Shown in pieces: positions 52,970-60,878 of a DNA stretch of 64,000 nt. The stretch is taken from contig NZ_QBBX01000006.1 of NCBI RefSeq assembly GCF_003073175.1, positions 15,654 through 79,653 of the forward strand, written 5' to 3'. The stretch comes from Peribacillus acanthi. Its GTDB lineage: Bacteria; Bacillota; Bacilli; Bacillales; DSM-1321. The notes beneath the pieces were generated by a model, which was not told where the DNA came from, searched no databases, and was given only the letters and a program-made list of their open reading frames with translations. Both the position numbers and the translations under genes were made by a program. Numbering within the stretch: position 1 is the stretch's first letter; the number at the start of each line of letters is the position of its first letter.

Positions 52970-54118
52970 ATGTTTTTACCCCAATCACTAGCTAATAAAA
53001 TCATCCATGATGTAAGGAAATTATTGGATGAAGAGCTGATTATCGTGAATATTGATGGAACGATAATAGCTAGTTCGGATAAGCAGAGAATAGGTTCCTT
53101 TCATGAAGGTGCTTATTTAGTTTCTAAAGACAAACAAAAACGTATCATTACAGTTGAAGATGAGAAAAGACTTACGGGAGTGAAAGCTGGAATTAATTTA
53201 CCTATCTTTGTCAATCATGATGTAGTTGGTGTTCTAGGAATTACTGGTTTGCCAGAAAAAGTGGCTTCCTATGGGGAGATAGTAAAAAAGATGACAGAAC
53301 TTATGATTCAAGAAAACTATCTTATGGAACAAGATGAAGGTAGGATTCGGGTGATTGAATCATTTGTGTTCGATTGGGTTCAGCAAAAGGAGTGGGATGA
53401 CTCTTTTGTAAATAGAGCAAGCCTCTTACAAATCAATTTACAGGTCAATCGACAAGTTGTTATTGGGAAAGTAGATGGAATAGGTAATGTCGATAGACAC
53501 TTATGGCGTCAAATTTCTCAATGGGTTTTTCAAGAACAAGAAGATCTGATAGTAAGATGGGGAAACGATCGATTTGTTTTACTAATTGCGTCTCTATACC
53601 CTAAACAGGATCGTGTAAAAAATCGTATGGATGCTTTTAAAGGCTATCTCGAAGAAAAATTGAATACTACCATCTCGATTGGTATTGGACCAATCGTACC
53701 ACCAATAGAAGTTAGACTTTCGTTCCAAAAAGCTGAAAGGGCATTAAATGTTGCAAGTACTAACCATTCTATAATTATGGATGAGGATTTAACTCTAGAG
53801 ATGTTACTAGACGATATCCAATTCACGACTAGAAATGAATTTTTAGAACGCACACTCTCCCCTCTAAATGTTGATGAGGAATTGATTGAAACTTTACGAA
53901 GCTATTTTCATCATAATCTTTCACTGAAAAAAACAGCATCAAATCTTAATATCCATATTAATACTTTGCATTACCGACTTAAAAAAATTGAAGACATATG
54001 TAACTTAAATCCAAAACATATAAAAGATTTAGCCACACTGTATATCGCCATTCAATTATTGGATAAAGATACAAAAATAAAACCAATACAACTCGATTAT
54101 TCAGATGAAACTACATAG
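52970..54118 (+). CDS. CdaR family sugar-diacid-type regulator (YsfB-like)
   Basis: A 382-residue regulator with an N-terminal diacid-recognition domain (about 1-130, SLANKIIHDVRKLLDEEL...), a GGDEF-like middle and a C-terminal PucR-type helix-turn-helix (HHNLSLKKTASNLNIHINTLHYRLKKIE, about 320-375). It is followed by glcD and glcF, as ysfB in B. subtilis, so it probably activates glycolate oxidation. ATG 52970 follows TTGGAGG. Confidence 0.88.
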   Translation: MFLPQSLANKIIHDVRKLLDEELIIVNIDGTIIASSDKQRIGSFHEGAYLVSKDKQKRIITVEDEKRLTGVKAGINLPIFVNHDVVGVLGITGLPEKVASYGEIVKKMTELMIQENYLMEQDEGRIRVIESFVFDWVQQKEWDDSFVNRASLLQINLQVNRQVVIGKVDGIGNVDRHLWRQISQWVFQEQEDLIVRWGNDRFVLLIASLYPKQDRVKNRMDAFKGYLEEKLNTTISIGIGPIVPPIEVRLSFQKAERALNVASTNHSIIMDEDLTLEMLLDDIQFTTRNEFLERTLSPLNVDEELIETLRSYFHHNLSLKKTASNLNIHINTLHYRLKKIEDICNLNPKHIKDLATLYIAIQLLDKDTKIKPIQLDYSDETT

Positions 54119-54130
54119 TTAGTTTCATCT
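54103..54130 (+). terminator. Terminator of the CdaR-type regulator gene
   Basis: A perfect 11-bp stem AGATGAAACTA and its complement overlaps the stop codon and is followed by a long T run. Confidence 0.85.
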
Positions 54131-54177
54131 GTTTTTTTTATACTTTAAGTAGTTTAAATGGCAATATAGAAGTAATT

Positions 54178-54193
54178 TTGACGTATTGGTCAA
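54178..54193. promoter_or_regulatory. Candidate operator upstream of glcD
   Basis: TTGAC (54178-54182) and its complement GTCAA (54189-54193) are separated by 6 bases, about 90 bp before glcD. A half-site pair for the upstream CdaR-type regulator is possible; the match is short. Confidence 0.25.
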
Positions 54194-54284
54194 TTTTAGT
54201 AATAAAGTGAGATTAAGATTTCGCCAGCAGCCCTATGGCAGTTTCCTAATAAACAATGTTATGTCATGAATGAGGAGGAATGTA

Positions 54285-55697
54285 ATGCTGTTGCAAAATA
54301 TTAAGCAACAATTAATAAACGTTGTTGGTCCTGATAATTATAGTGATACACAGGTTGAAAGATTGGTTTATTCATATGATGCTACTCCTAATTTTCAAGC
54401 AATGCCAGATGCCGTCGTTTGTCCCAGAAGCACCGAAGAGGTATCTCGGATAGTTAAGATATGCAATGACCATAAAGTTCCGATTGTTCCTAGAGGTTCA
54501 GGCACAAACTTGTGTGCAGGTACCACTCCAACAGAGGGAGGCATTGTCCTAGTTTTCAAGCACATGAACCATATTCTTGAAATTGACGAAGAAAATCTGA
54601 CCGTCACTGTACAACCTGGAGTCATAACCTTGGATATGATAAAAGCAGTCGAAGCAAAAGGATTATTCTATCCACCCGATCCAAGCTCGATGAAAATATC
54701 CACTATTGCTGGAAATATTAGCGAAAACTCCGGTGGCCTTCGCGGATTGAAATATGGAGTAACGAGAGACTATGTATTGGCACTTGAAGTTGTACTTCCT
54801 AATGGAGATATCATTCGTACAGGAGGAAAGCTAGCCAAAGACGTTGCCGGCTATGACCTTACACGATTAATGGTTGGTTCCGAAGGCACACTAGGAATTG
54901 TCACTGAGGCGACCTTAAAACTAATTCCATTGCCTGAAACGAAGAAAACCATGCTGGCTCTATACCAAGATTTAGAGGCTGCAGCACTAACTGTGTCAAA
55001 GATTATTGCAAACAAAATTATCCCTGCTACACTTGAATTTTTAGATCAGCCAACTCTTGAAGTTGTTGAAGCCCATGCTCAAATTGGTTTGCCAACTGAT
55101 GTCAAAGCCGTTCTGCTAATAGAACAAGATGGACCTTTAGAGGTTGTGGAGCGAGATATGTTAAGGATGGCAGATATATGCAAGGAGCAAAAGGCAATAT
55201 CAGTTAAGGTTGCGAGTTCCGAAGCCGAAGCAGAAGGACTTCGAACAGCTCGAAGAAATGCGTTGTCTGCTCTTGCAAGACTTAAACCTACTACCATTTT
55301 AGAAGATGCTACCGTTCCCCGGTCCGAAATTGCCAAAATGGTAGCTGCTATTAATCAAATTGCGGAAAAATACAATGTAAAGATTTGTACCTTTGGACAT
55401 GCTGGCGATGGTAACCTTCATCCTACCTGCCCTACTGACGCAAGGGATCATGACGAAATGGAGCGAGTGGAGGCAGCATTCGCTGAAATATTTGAAGCTG
55501 CGATTGATCTAGGAGGAACCATTACTGGAGAACATGGAGTTGGGATGATGAAAGCTCCATACTTAGAATGGAAGCTCGGTGCTGAAGGCATGACCATCAT
55601 GCGTGCCATTAAGACGAGTTTTGATCCCAATAATATTATGAATCCCGGTAAGGTATTTGCAAAAGAAACTCGTAAAAGAGTGGTGTTAACGAAATGA
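54285..55697 (+). CDS. glcD: Glycolate oxidase subunit GlcD (FAD)
   Basis: A 470-residue FAD-dependent 2-hydroxyacid oxidoreductase (D-2-hydroxyglutarate/glycolate dehydrogenase type). FAD-binding motif PRGSGTNLCAGTTPTEGG near residue 75, and C-terminal GEHGVGMMKAPYLEWKLG. With GlcF it oxidises glycolate to glyoxylate and passes electrons to the respiratory chain. ATG 54285 follows GAGGAGG and gives the B. subtilis length. Confidence 0.93.
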   Translation: MLLQNIKQQLINVVGPDNYSDTQVERLVYSYDATPNFQAMPDAVVCPRSTEEVSRIVKICNDHKVPIVPRGSGTNLCAGTTPTEGGIVLVFKHMNHILEIDEENLTVTVQPGVITLDMIKAVEAKGLFYPPDPSSMKISTIAGNISENSGGLRGLKYGVTRDYVLALEVVLPNGDIIRTGGKLAKDVAGYDLTRLMVGSEGTLGIVTEATLKLIPLPETKKTMLALYQDLEAAALTVSKIIANKIIPATLEFLDQPTLEVVEAHAQIGLPTDVKAVLLIEQDGPLEVVERDMLRMADICKEQKAISVKVASSEAEAEGLRTARRNALSALARLKPTTILEDATVPRSEIAKMVAAINQIAEKYNVKICTFGHAGDGNLHPTCPTDARDHDEMERVEAAFAEIFEAAIDLGGTITGEHGVGMMKAPYLEWKLGAEGMTIMRAIKTSFDPNNIMNPGKVFAKETRKRVVLTK

Positions 55698-57019
55698 CGA
55701 CAGTCAAAGAAAAGCAAATCATCCAGGACCAATTCAAGGAACGAATGAATGAAGATGAATTATTAAACTGTATGAGATGCGGATTTTGTCTGCCATCGTG
55801 CCCTACCTACATTGAATCTGGTTTTAAAGAGTCTCATTCCCCCCGAGGTCGGATAGCTCTAATGAAAGCAATTGTAGATGGTATTATTACACCTGACGAG
55901 GATGTTGAACGGTCTTTAGATCTGTGTCTTGGATGTAGGGCATGTGAGCCTGTTTGTCCCTCGGGAGTCAAATATGGCCACCTATTAGAGGAAGCAAGGG
56001 ATATCATCCACCAAAACAAACAACACTCATTTTCAACAAAGCTGGTTCGAAAAGCTGTTTTTGATGGATTGTTTCCAAATCAAGATCGGATGAGGACTAT
56101 GACCGGTTTGCTTGGTTTATATCAAAAATCTGGCCTTCAAACAGCCGTTAGAAAAATTGGCTTTATGAAGTTGTTCCCTAAACACCTTGCCCAAATGGAA
56201 AAAGTTCTACCACAGGTCCCATCCATGCAAGATATGAAAAATCGCCCTGATTTTCTAACACCCATTGGTGCAAAACAAAAACGTGTGGCATTCTTTTCAG
56301 GCTGTCTGATGGATACGATGTTTTTAGAGACCAACAATAATACATTAAAGCTATTACAATTAGCGGGTTGTGAAATCGTTATCCCTAAGACTCAAGCATG
56401 TTGTGGGGCTTTGCACAGTCACAGTGGTGAGAAATTAGGTGCAAAGGAATTAGCCAAACGGAATATTGTAGCATTCCAAGAGTTGGAAGTTGATTACATC
56501 ATCACTAATGCTGGTGGCTGTGGAGCTTTCCTTGTTGAATATGATCATTTATTGGATGATGAACCAGAATGGCAGCAAAAAGCGCAAGAATTCGTGTCAA
56601 AAATAAAGGATATTTCCGAAATGTTAATGGAAATGAATTTACATCAAAAATACTCATTGTCACTACCACATCAGATTGTTACGTATCAAGATTCCTGTCA
56701 CTTGCGAAATGTGATGAAAACATCCTCGGCACCTCGTCAACTTCTAAACTCCATAAATGGTATCGAGTTTAGGGAAATGGAAGATGCAGACCGTTGTTGT
56801 GGATCTGCCGGGATATATAATATAGTTGAATCCGAAATGTCGATGAAAATATTGGAAGACAAGATGCAGAAAACGAAAGCCGTTATCGCTAATACAGTCA
56901 TTACTGCTAATCCGGGATGTCTATTACAAATGAAACTAGGGATCGAAAGAGAAGGATTGAGTGCAAAGGTCCGTGCCCTTCATATTGTGGATTTTTTAGT
57001 TGAAGCAATTACTCCATAG
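55694..57019 (+). CDS. glcF: Glycolate oxidase iron-sulfur subunit GlcF
   Basis: A 441-residue iron-sulfur subunit: two N-terminal [4Fe-4S] motifs (CMRCGFCLPSCPTY and CLGCRACEPVCPSG) and two CCG domains (CGALHSHSGE, CCGSAGIYN). It channels electrons from GlcD to the quinone pool. Its ATG overlaps the glcD stop by four bases (ATGA). Confidence 0.94.
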   Translation: MTTVKEKQIIQDQFKERMNEDELLNCMRCGFCLPSCPTYIESGFKESHSPRGRIALMKAIVDGIITPDEDVERSLDLCLGCRACEPVCPSGVKYGHLLEEARDIIHQNKQHSFSTKLVRKAVFDGLFPNQDRMRTMTGLLGLYQKSGLQTAVRKIGFMKLFPKHLAQMEKVLPQVPSMQDMKNRPDFLTPIGAKQKRVAFFSGCLMDTMFLETNNNTLKLLQLAGCEIVIPKTQACCGALHSHSGEKLGAKELAKRNIVAFQELEVDYIITNAGGCGAFLVEYDHLLDDEPEWQQKAQEFVSKIKDISEMLMEMNLHQKYSLSLPHQIVTYQDSCHLRNVMKTSSAPRQLLNSINGIEFREMEDADRCCGSAGIYNIVESEMSMKILEDKMQKTKAVIANTVITANPGCLLQMKLGIEREGLSAKVRALHIVDFLVEAITP

Positions 57020-57021
57020 AG

Positions 57022-57051
57022 AACAAGGCTTTCGCTGGCGAAAGCCTTGTT
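57022..57051 (+). terminator. Terminator of glcDF
   Basis: A perfect inverted repeat AACAAGGCTTTCGC with a two-base centre, 2 bases past the glcF stop; GC-rich stem ending in TTGTT. Confidence 0.75.
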
Positions 57052-57179
57052 GCATTTATCCTTTATTCCTAAAATTGGCCACTGCGCCGCCATACCTCTT
57101 TACTGCCAATTAATGCCAAATTAAAGTATTAACCATTATGAGGATAACACTATCATTTTTTCTTAGTGCTAGCCTCATT

Positions 57180-58424
57180 TTACTCATGTCTTAAAACTGA
57201 TCCTTTTGAGGCTGGTCTTTCTTTTAAATACATCTCAAGATCTTTGTTTGAGCCTTTAGTGATTAAATCACGTATGATTTGCGCCATAATTATGCTGTAG
57301 ACCGTTCCATTTCCTCCGTAGCCAAGCATAAAGTAACTATTCGGATAGTCTTCATACATACCTATTGTAGGCAAACCATCATGTGTTTCTCCAAAAAAAG
57401 CTCCCCAGTAGTATTCTGCTTCAATTTTTCCTAATAGTTTCGGAAAGTACTTACCAATCATTTCAAGCAAAATATCACGCTTCCTTAGTAACATCGACTC
57501 TCGTTTCTCAGGAAATGGTGTTTTCACATCCAATCCACCCATGATGATTCTGTTATCCTTTGTTGTTCTTGCATACATATAAGGTCGATCAGTTTCCCAT
57601 ATCATCATTTTGTCATACCACATATCACTTTCTTTTAGAGAGTTGGTTGCGATTGCATAAGAAGAAACAATCATGGCATTAGGGTCACGCTTTTCCTCCT
57701 GTGCTTCATAACCAGTTGAGAAAATGATATATTTCGTTTTAATTTCATTTCCGTTTTCGGTGTATAGGATGGATTGATCCTTCCCCAGTTTCTTACCATT
57801 GATGCGAGTATGAGGATAAACTCGAGTGCCCCTAGTATGGGCATACTGCAATAAAGAATGAACTAGTCGATATGGATTGACTTCTGCATCATTATGAGTA
57901 ACTAAAGCTGCACATCGGGAAAATCCAAACTTTGATTCAATCATATCCTTATCGTAATATTCTGTTGGAAAACCGTATTTATTAAATAGTTCAAATTCTT
58001 TATCCAACAACGGCTTTCCTTTTTCAGAGGATGCTAAATACAAGCTTTTCCTAATTATAAAATCAGGATTTTCGTCAAAGCTTGGAACGACTTTATTTTT
58101 CAAAATTTCAATGGCATCAAAACACAATTGATAGTGACGAACACCAATTTCTTCTCCAAAGCTCTGGATGGTGGACGTTAAAGTTTTATCATTAGAATAC
58201 TGAAGCAAGCCTGTATTAGCACTAGTGCTTCCTTCGCCTATTCCACGTTTATCAACAACTACCACCCTTAAACCAGTATCGGCCAAAAAATAGGCTGCAT
58301 GCGCTCCGGATGCCCCACTGCCGATTATACATACATCACATTCTATATCTTCTTCCAGCGGGCTGAATCCAGTATATGGTTTATAAATATTGGGCCATAA
58401 AGCTTTTCCATCTTTTAAATCCAT
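57180..58424 (-). CDS. FAD-dependent oxidoreductase (DadA/YurR-like)
   Basis: A 414-residue DAO-family flavoprotein with FAD motif CIIGSGASGAHAAYFLADTG near residue 35 and the C-terminal signature YFMLGYGGNGTVYS. Relatives (DadA, sarcosine/glycine oxidase, YurR) oxidise amines or amino acids. Substrate unknown. Of two ATGs, 58424 is better spaced from AGGGG. No terminator or partner gene is obvious. Confidence 0.85.
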   Translation of the reverse strand: MDLKDGKALWPNIYKPYTGFSPLEEDIECDVCIIGSGASGAHAAYFLADTGLRVVVVDKRGIGEGSTSANTGLLQYSNDKTLTSTIQSFGEEIGVRHYQLCFDAIEILKNKVVPSFDENPDFIIRKSLYLASSEKGKPLLDKEFELFNKYGFPTEYYDKDMIESKFGFSRCAALVTHNDAEVNPYRLVHSLLQYAHTRGTRVYPHTRINGKKLGKDQSILYTENGNEIKTKYIIFSTGYEAQEEKRDPNAMIVSSYAIATNSLKESDMWYDKMMIWETDRPYMYARTTKDNRIIMGGLDVKTPFPEKRESMLLRKRDILLEMIGKYFPKLLGKIEAEYYWGAFFGETHDGLPTIGMYEDYPNSYFMLGYGGNGTVYSIIMAQIIRDLITKGSNKDLEMYLKERPASKGSVLRHE

Positions 58425-58553
58425 TTTCATTCCCCTACCTATATTAATAATGCAATTTATCTACCCTAAACTAACCTGTTTTCAAACTACACAAAAACGT
58501 TCCAGCTTTCACAATATAAGGATATCCTTCCACCAAACATCGTTTTTAATGAA

Positions 58554-58583
58554 ACATAATCAAGATTCTTTCCTCTCATACTA
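58554..58583 (+). promoter_or_regulatory. SigG-type (forespore) promoter of the ssp gene
   Basis: ACATA (58554-58558), 18 bp, CATACTA (58577-58583) fits the forespore consensus GHATR-N17/18-CATNNTA except for the first base. Confidence 0.6.
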
Positions 58584-58630
58584 GGGATACAGGTTACATA
58601 CCTGTCAATAACATTTAGGAGTGAAAAATC

Positions 58631-58822
58631 ATGGCAAGAAGTTCAAATAAACTATTAGTCCCTGGGATTCAACAAGCATTAGATCAATATAAATATGAAA
58701 TTGCACAAGAATTCGGTGTTTCTTTAGGTTCTGACACTGCCTCTCGTTCAAATGGATCTGTAGGTGGAGAAATTACAAAGCGTTTAGTGCAACAAGCACA
58801 GTCTCAACTTCGCGGACAATAA
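58631..58822 (+). CDS. sspD: Small acid-soluble spore protein, alpha/beta type
   Basis: A 63-residue alpha/beta SASP that coats and protects spore DNA and is degraded at germination. The GPR cleavage site Glu-Phe lies in [16 protein letters not shown], followed by [13 protein letters not shown]. Adjacent to sigI/rsgI, as sspD in B. subtilis; the symbol follows that position. The start has AGGAGTG. Confidence 0.92.
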   Translation: MARSSNKLLVPGIQQALDQYKYEIAQEFGVSLGSDTASRSNGSVGGEITKRLVQQAQSQLRGQ

Positions 58823-58839
58823 TTGAATACAATGGCAAA

Positions 58840-58865
58840 AAGACCCCAGCGATTGCCGGGGTCTT
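58840..58865. terminator. Terminator between the ssp gene and rsgI
   Basis: An 8-bp GC-rich stem AAGACCCC/GGGGTCTT with a 10-nt loop between convergent genes. Confidence 0.8.
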
Positions 58866-58872
58866 GTCTGTT

Positions 58873-60012
58873 TTAGTCTCTATTATTATCTTTTTTCTTT
58901 TCACGGCCGGAATCATGATTTTCTTTGTCCGGATCGTTGTTTTTGGATTGTTTGTTTTTATTATGATAATTTCTTTTATGATCAGAGCGCCTATCGCCAT
59001 GGGAATTTGTTTCTTTATTTCCATGAGGATTCATATGACTATTTTTTTTTACATCATTTTCACGGTTTTCTTTTACCTTATTAGAATGGTTAAACTTAGA
59101 TTTATCCTGTTTTTCATTAACACGAACACCATTACTCTTAGGTCTTTCATTATTATTTGGAACATTTTTCTTATGCGAATCATTTGACCTAGGATGTGTA
59201 ATAGTAGCAGGTTTTCCAGGGTGCTGAACTGGTTTTTCCTTCTTCTCAGCATTCTTTTGTTTAACAATGGATGATTGTTTAACTGGTATATTTTTTTCCT
59301 CTGTCTTAGTTGAAGAAGAAGCCGGCTTTGTTTGTGGTTCTTTCTTAATTTCTGGCTTACTTTTTTCAACTGCCTTAGACTTTACATACTGACCAGTCGC
59401 AACACCTTGCTTTTTAGCTATTTTCCGCTCTTTTTTTGTAGCTTCCACTACAGTCACTTCACTTTTGACAGGTAAGCTTTTTTGTACGGACTGAACAAGT
59501 TGTTGCTTCTTTTCCTTATCCTTTAATCCAACAGTGGATAAAATCACTTGATCAGGATTCTTTAAAAAACCATTGTCCTTCATTGAATTTAATATTAAAT
59601 GAGAGACTGTAGTTGCACTCTTGTCCTCCCAATCTTTTATCCCTTCGACAATGCTTTTACCTTCTTTATTCAGTGCTCTTAACTTAATCACGTGAAGATT
59701 TTTATCAAGTGCCATTTCAACACCAGGATTCACTTCGATGGTCATATAAGCATATGCTTCATCTTTGTTAAACGCTGGGAATAAGGAGAAAAATAAGATC
59801 ATACATGCTACCATTCCGGCAATTAGTGTTTTAGTTCCGGAGAAATGACTCCATTTATTAACCTTATTTTTCAAAACGGGAGAAAAAGTAATTTCTTCTC
59901 CAATCATGTATGGTTGTTCTCTATAAGTTTTTTTTGATTTTAGAAATTCACCTTCAGGGGTAAGTAAAGTGACAAAATGATTGTCAACTTCCATGATAAT
60001 TCCCTTTCTCAT
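58873..60012 (-). CDS. rsgI: Anti-sigma-I factor RsgI
   Basis: A 379-residue membrane anti-sigma factor. A cytoplasmic N-terminal RsgI domain (about 1-50, MRKGIIMEVDNHFVTLLTPEGE), one TM segment (about 55-75), and a conserved extracytoplasmic domain (about 80-200, AYAYMTIEVNPGVEMALDKN) are followed by a long Lys/Asn/His-rich low-complexity tail. It holds SigI until a heat or envelope signal. ATG 60012 shares a base with the sigI stop (TAATG). Confidence 0.93.
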   Translation of the reverse strand: MRKGIIMEVDNHFVTLLTPEGEFLKSKKTYREQPYMIGEEITFSPVLKNKVNKWSHFSGTKTLIAGMVACMILFFSLFPAFNKDEAYAYMTIEVNPGVEMALDKNLHVIKLRALNKEGKSIVEGIKDWEDKSATTVSHLILNSMKDNGFLKNPDQVILSTVGLKDKEKKQQLVQSVQKSLPVKSEVTVVEATKKERKIAKKQGVATGQYVKSKAVEKSKPEIKKEPQTKPASSSTKTEEKNIPVKQSSIVKQKNAEKKEKPVQHPGKPATITHPRSNDSHKKNVPNNNERPKSNGVRVNEKQDKSKFNHSNKVKENRENDVKKNSHMNPHGNKETNSHGDRRSDHKRNYHNKNKQSKNNDPDKENHDSGREKKKDNNRD

Positions 60013-60758
60013 TAATCCTGCACCCCTTTTAAATAATCCTTTAAATAGATATAATCCCCGCATAAAATAATGGCTAGCGCTATTATATATTTTCTATTGC
60101 GCTCAATCGTTTTCCTGCTAACGTCTACCTTGCTTTCCAGCTGCTTAATTGGCAATCTCTTTTTTTCATATAATGCCTGAAGCATCTCTGGATCGTTAAT
60201 TAAGGTTTTCGCGATAAAAATGGCACTTTGCCTAGAATCCACATGTTTTGGTGAACATTCCACCAAATCTGAAAAAGAAACATCAAATTCCTTTAAGTTT
60301 TTTGTATATTGAAGAATTTCATCTTTCCGTTTCTGTGACTCTAGTTCCAGTTGAAATTGTTGCATTGATTGTTCCGCTTCGAGGTAATTTTGTGCTTGTT
60401 CCTCTTCATCATTGCTTTGCATGTCCATCAGCAGATCTTGTTGCTTCCTCGACTGACTACGTAAATAATCAATGACTCTACGTTTTATTAGCGTTTCTGC
60501 AAAAGAGATGAGTGAACTACCTTTTTCACGGTCATATTTATCCAGTGCTTCATTAAAAGCGATAAGACCAATGCTAAATTCATCATCTGACTCTCTAATA
60601 TATCTTCTACACACCGAAGATGCCGTTTTCGCGATAAAGGGCTTAAACGATTTGATGATTTCATTCCTTAGATGAAGATCGCCATCTTGTATCTTGAATA
60701 TGGATTCTTCTAGATTTCTTTTTTTACTACTTAAAGCTGAAAATAATAAACTTAGCAT
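60012..60758 (-). CDS. sigI: RNA polymerase sigma factor SigI
   Basis: A 248-residue sigma factor of the SigI family, linked in Bacillus to heat and cell-envelope stress. Region 2 includes DDEFSIGLIAFNEALDKYDREKG, and the C-terminal helix-turn-helix is SKVDVSRKTIERNRKY. ATG 60758 follows GAGGTGAGG. Operon with rsgI; a SigI-like promoter just upstream suggests autoregulation. Confidence 0.95.
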   Translation of the reverse strand: MLSLLFSALSSKKRNLEESIFKIQDGDLHLRNEIIKSFKPFIAKTASSVCRRYIRESDDEFSIGLIAFNEALDKYDREKGSSLISFAETLIKRRVIDYLRSQSRKQQDLLMDMQSNDEEEQAQNYLEAEQSMQQFQLELESQKRKDEILQYTKNLKEFDVSFSDLVECSPKHVDSRQSAIFIAKTLINDPEMLQALYEKKRLPIKQLESKVDVSRKTIERNRKYIIALAIILCGDYIYLKDYLKGVQD

Positions 60759-60792
60759 TGGCCTCACCTCAATTCATTGCAACATCAAAAGT

Positions 60793-60816
60793 TTCGATAT
60801 TATCATTGTAAGGGGT
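60793..60816 (-). promoter_or_regulatory. SigI-like promoter of sigI-rsgI
   Basis: ACCCC (60816-60812) and CGAA (60796-60793), with 15 bases between, resemble the -35 and -10 elements recalled for B. subtilis SigI promoters, 35 bases upstream of the sigI start. Confidence 0.45.
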
Positions 60817-60819
60817 AGC

Positions 60820-60858
60820 AACTGAAAAGACAGTTCCAAATGGACTATCTTTTCAGTT
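60820..60858 (-). terminator. Hairpin after the DUF5667-type gene
   Basis: An 11-bp stem AACTGAAAAGA/TCTTTTCAGTT with an inner AGTCC/GGACT stem separates the DUF5667-type gene from the sigI promoter. A T-tract is poor, so it may be a weak terminator. Confidence 0.5.
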
Positions 60859-60878
60859 GCTTATAGGCCAATTATACC

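Noticed and set aside
52855-53004. Fifty-residue N-terminal extension of KtrD
   Set aside because: No ribosome-binding site; the extension is not membrane-like, and ATG 52854 gives the known family length.
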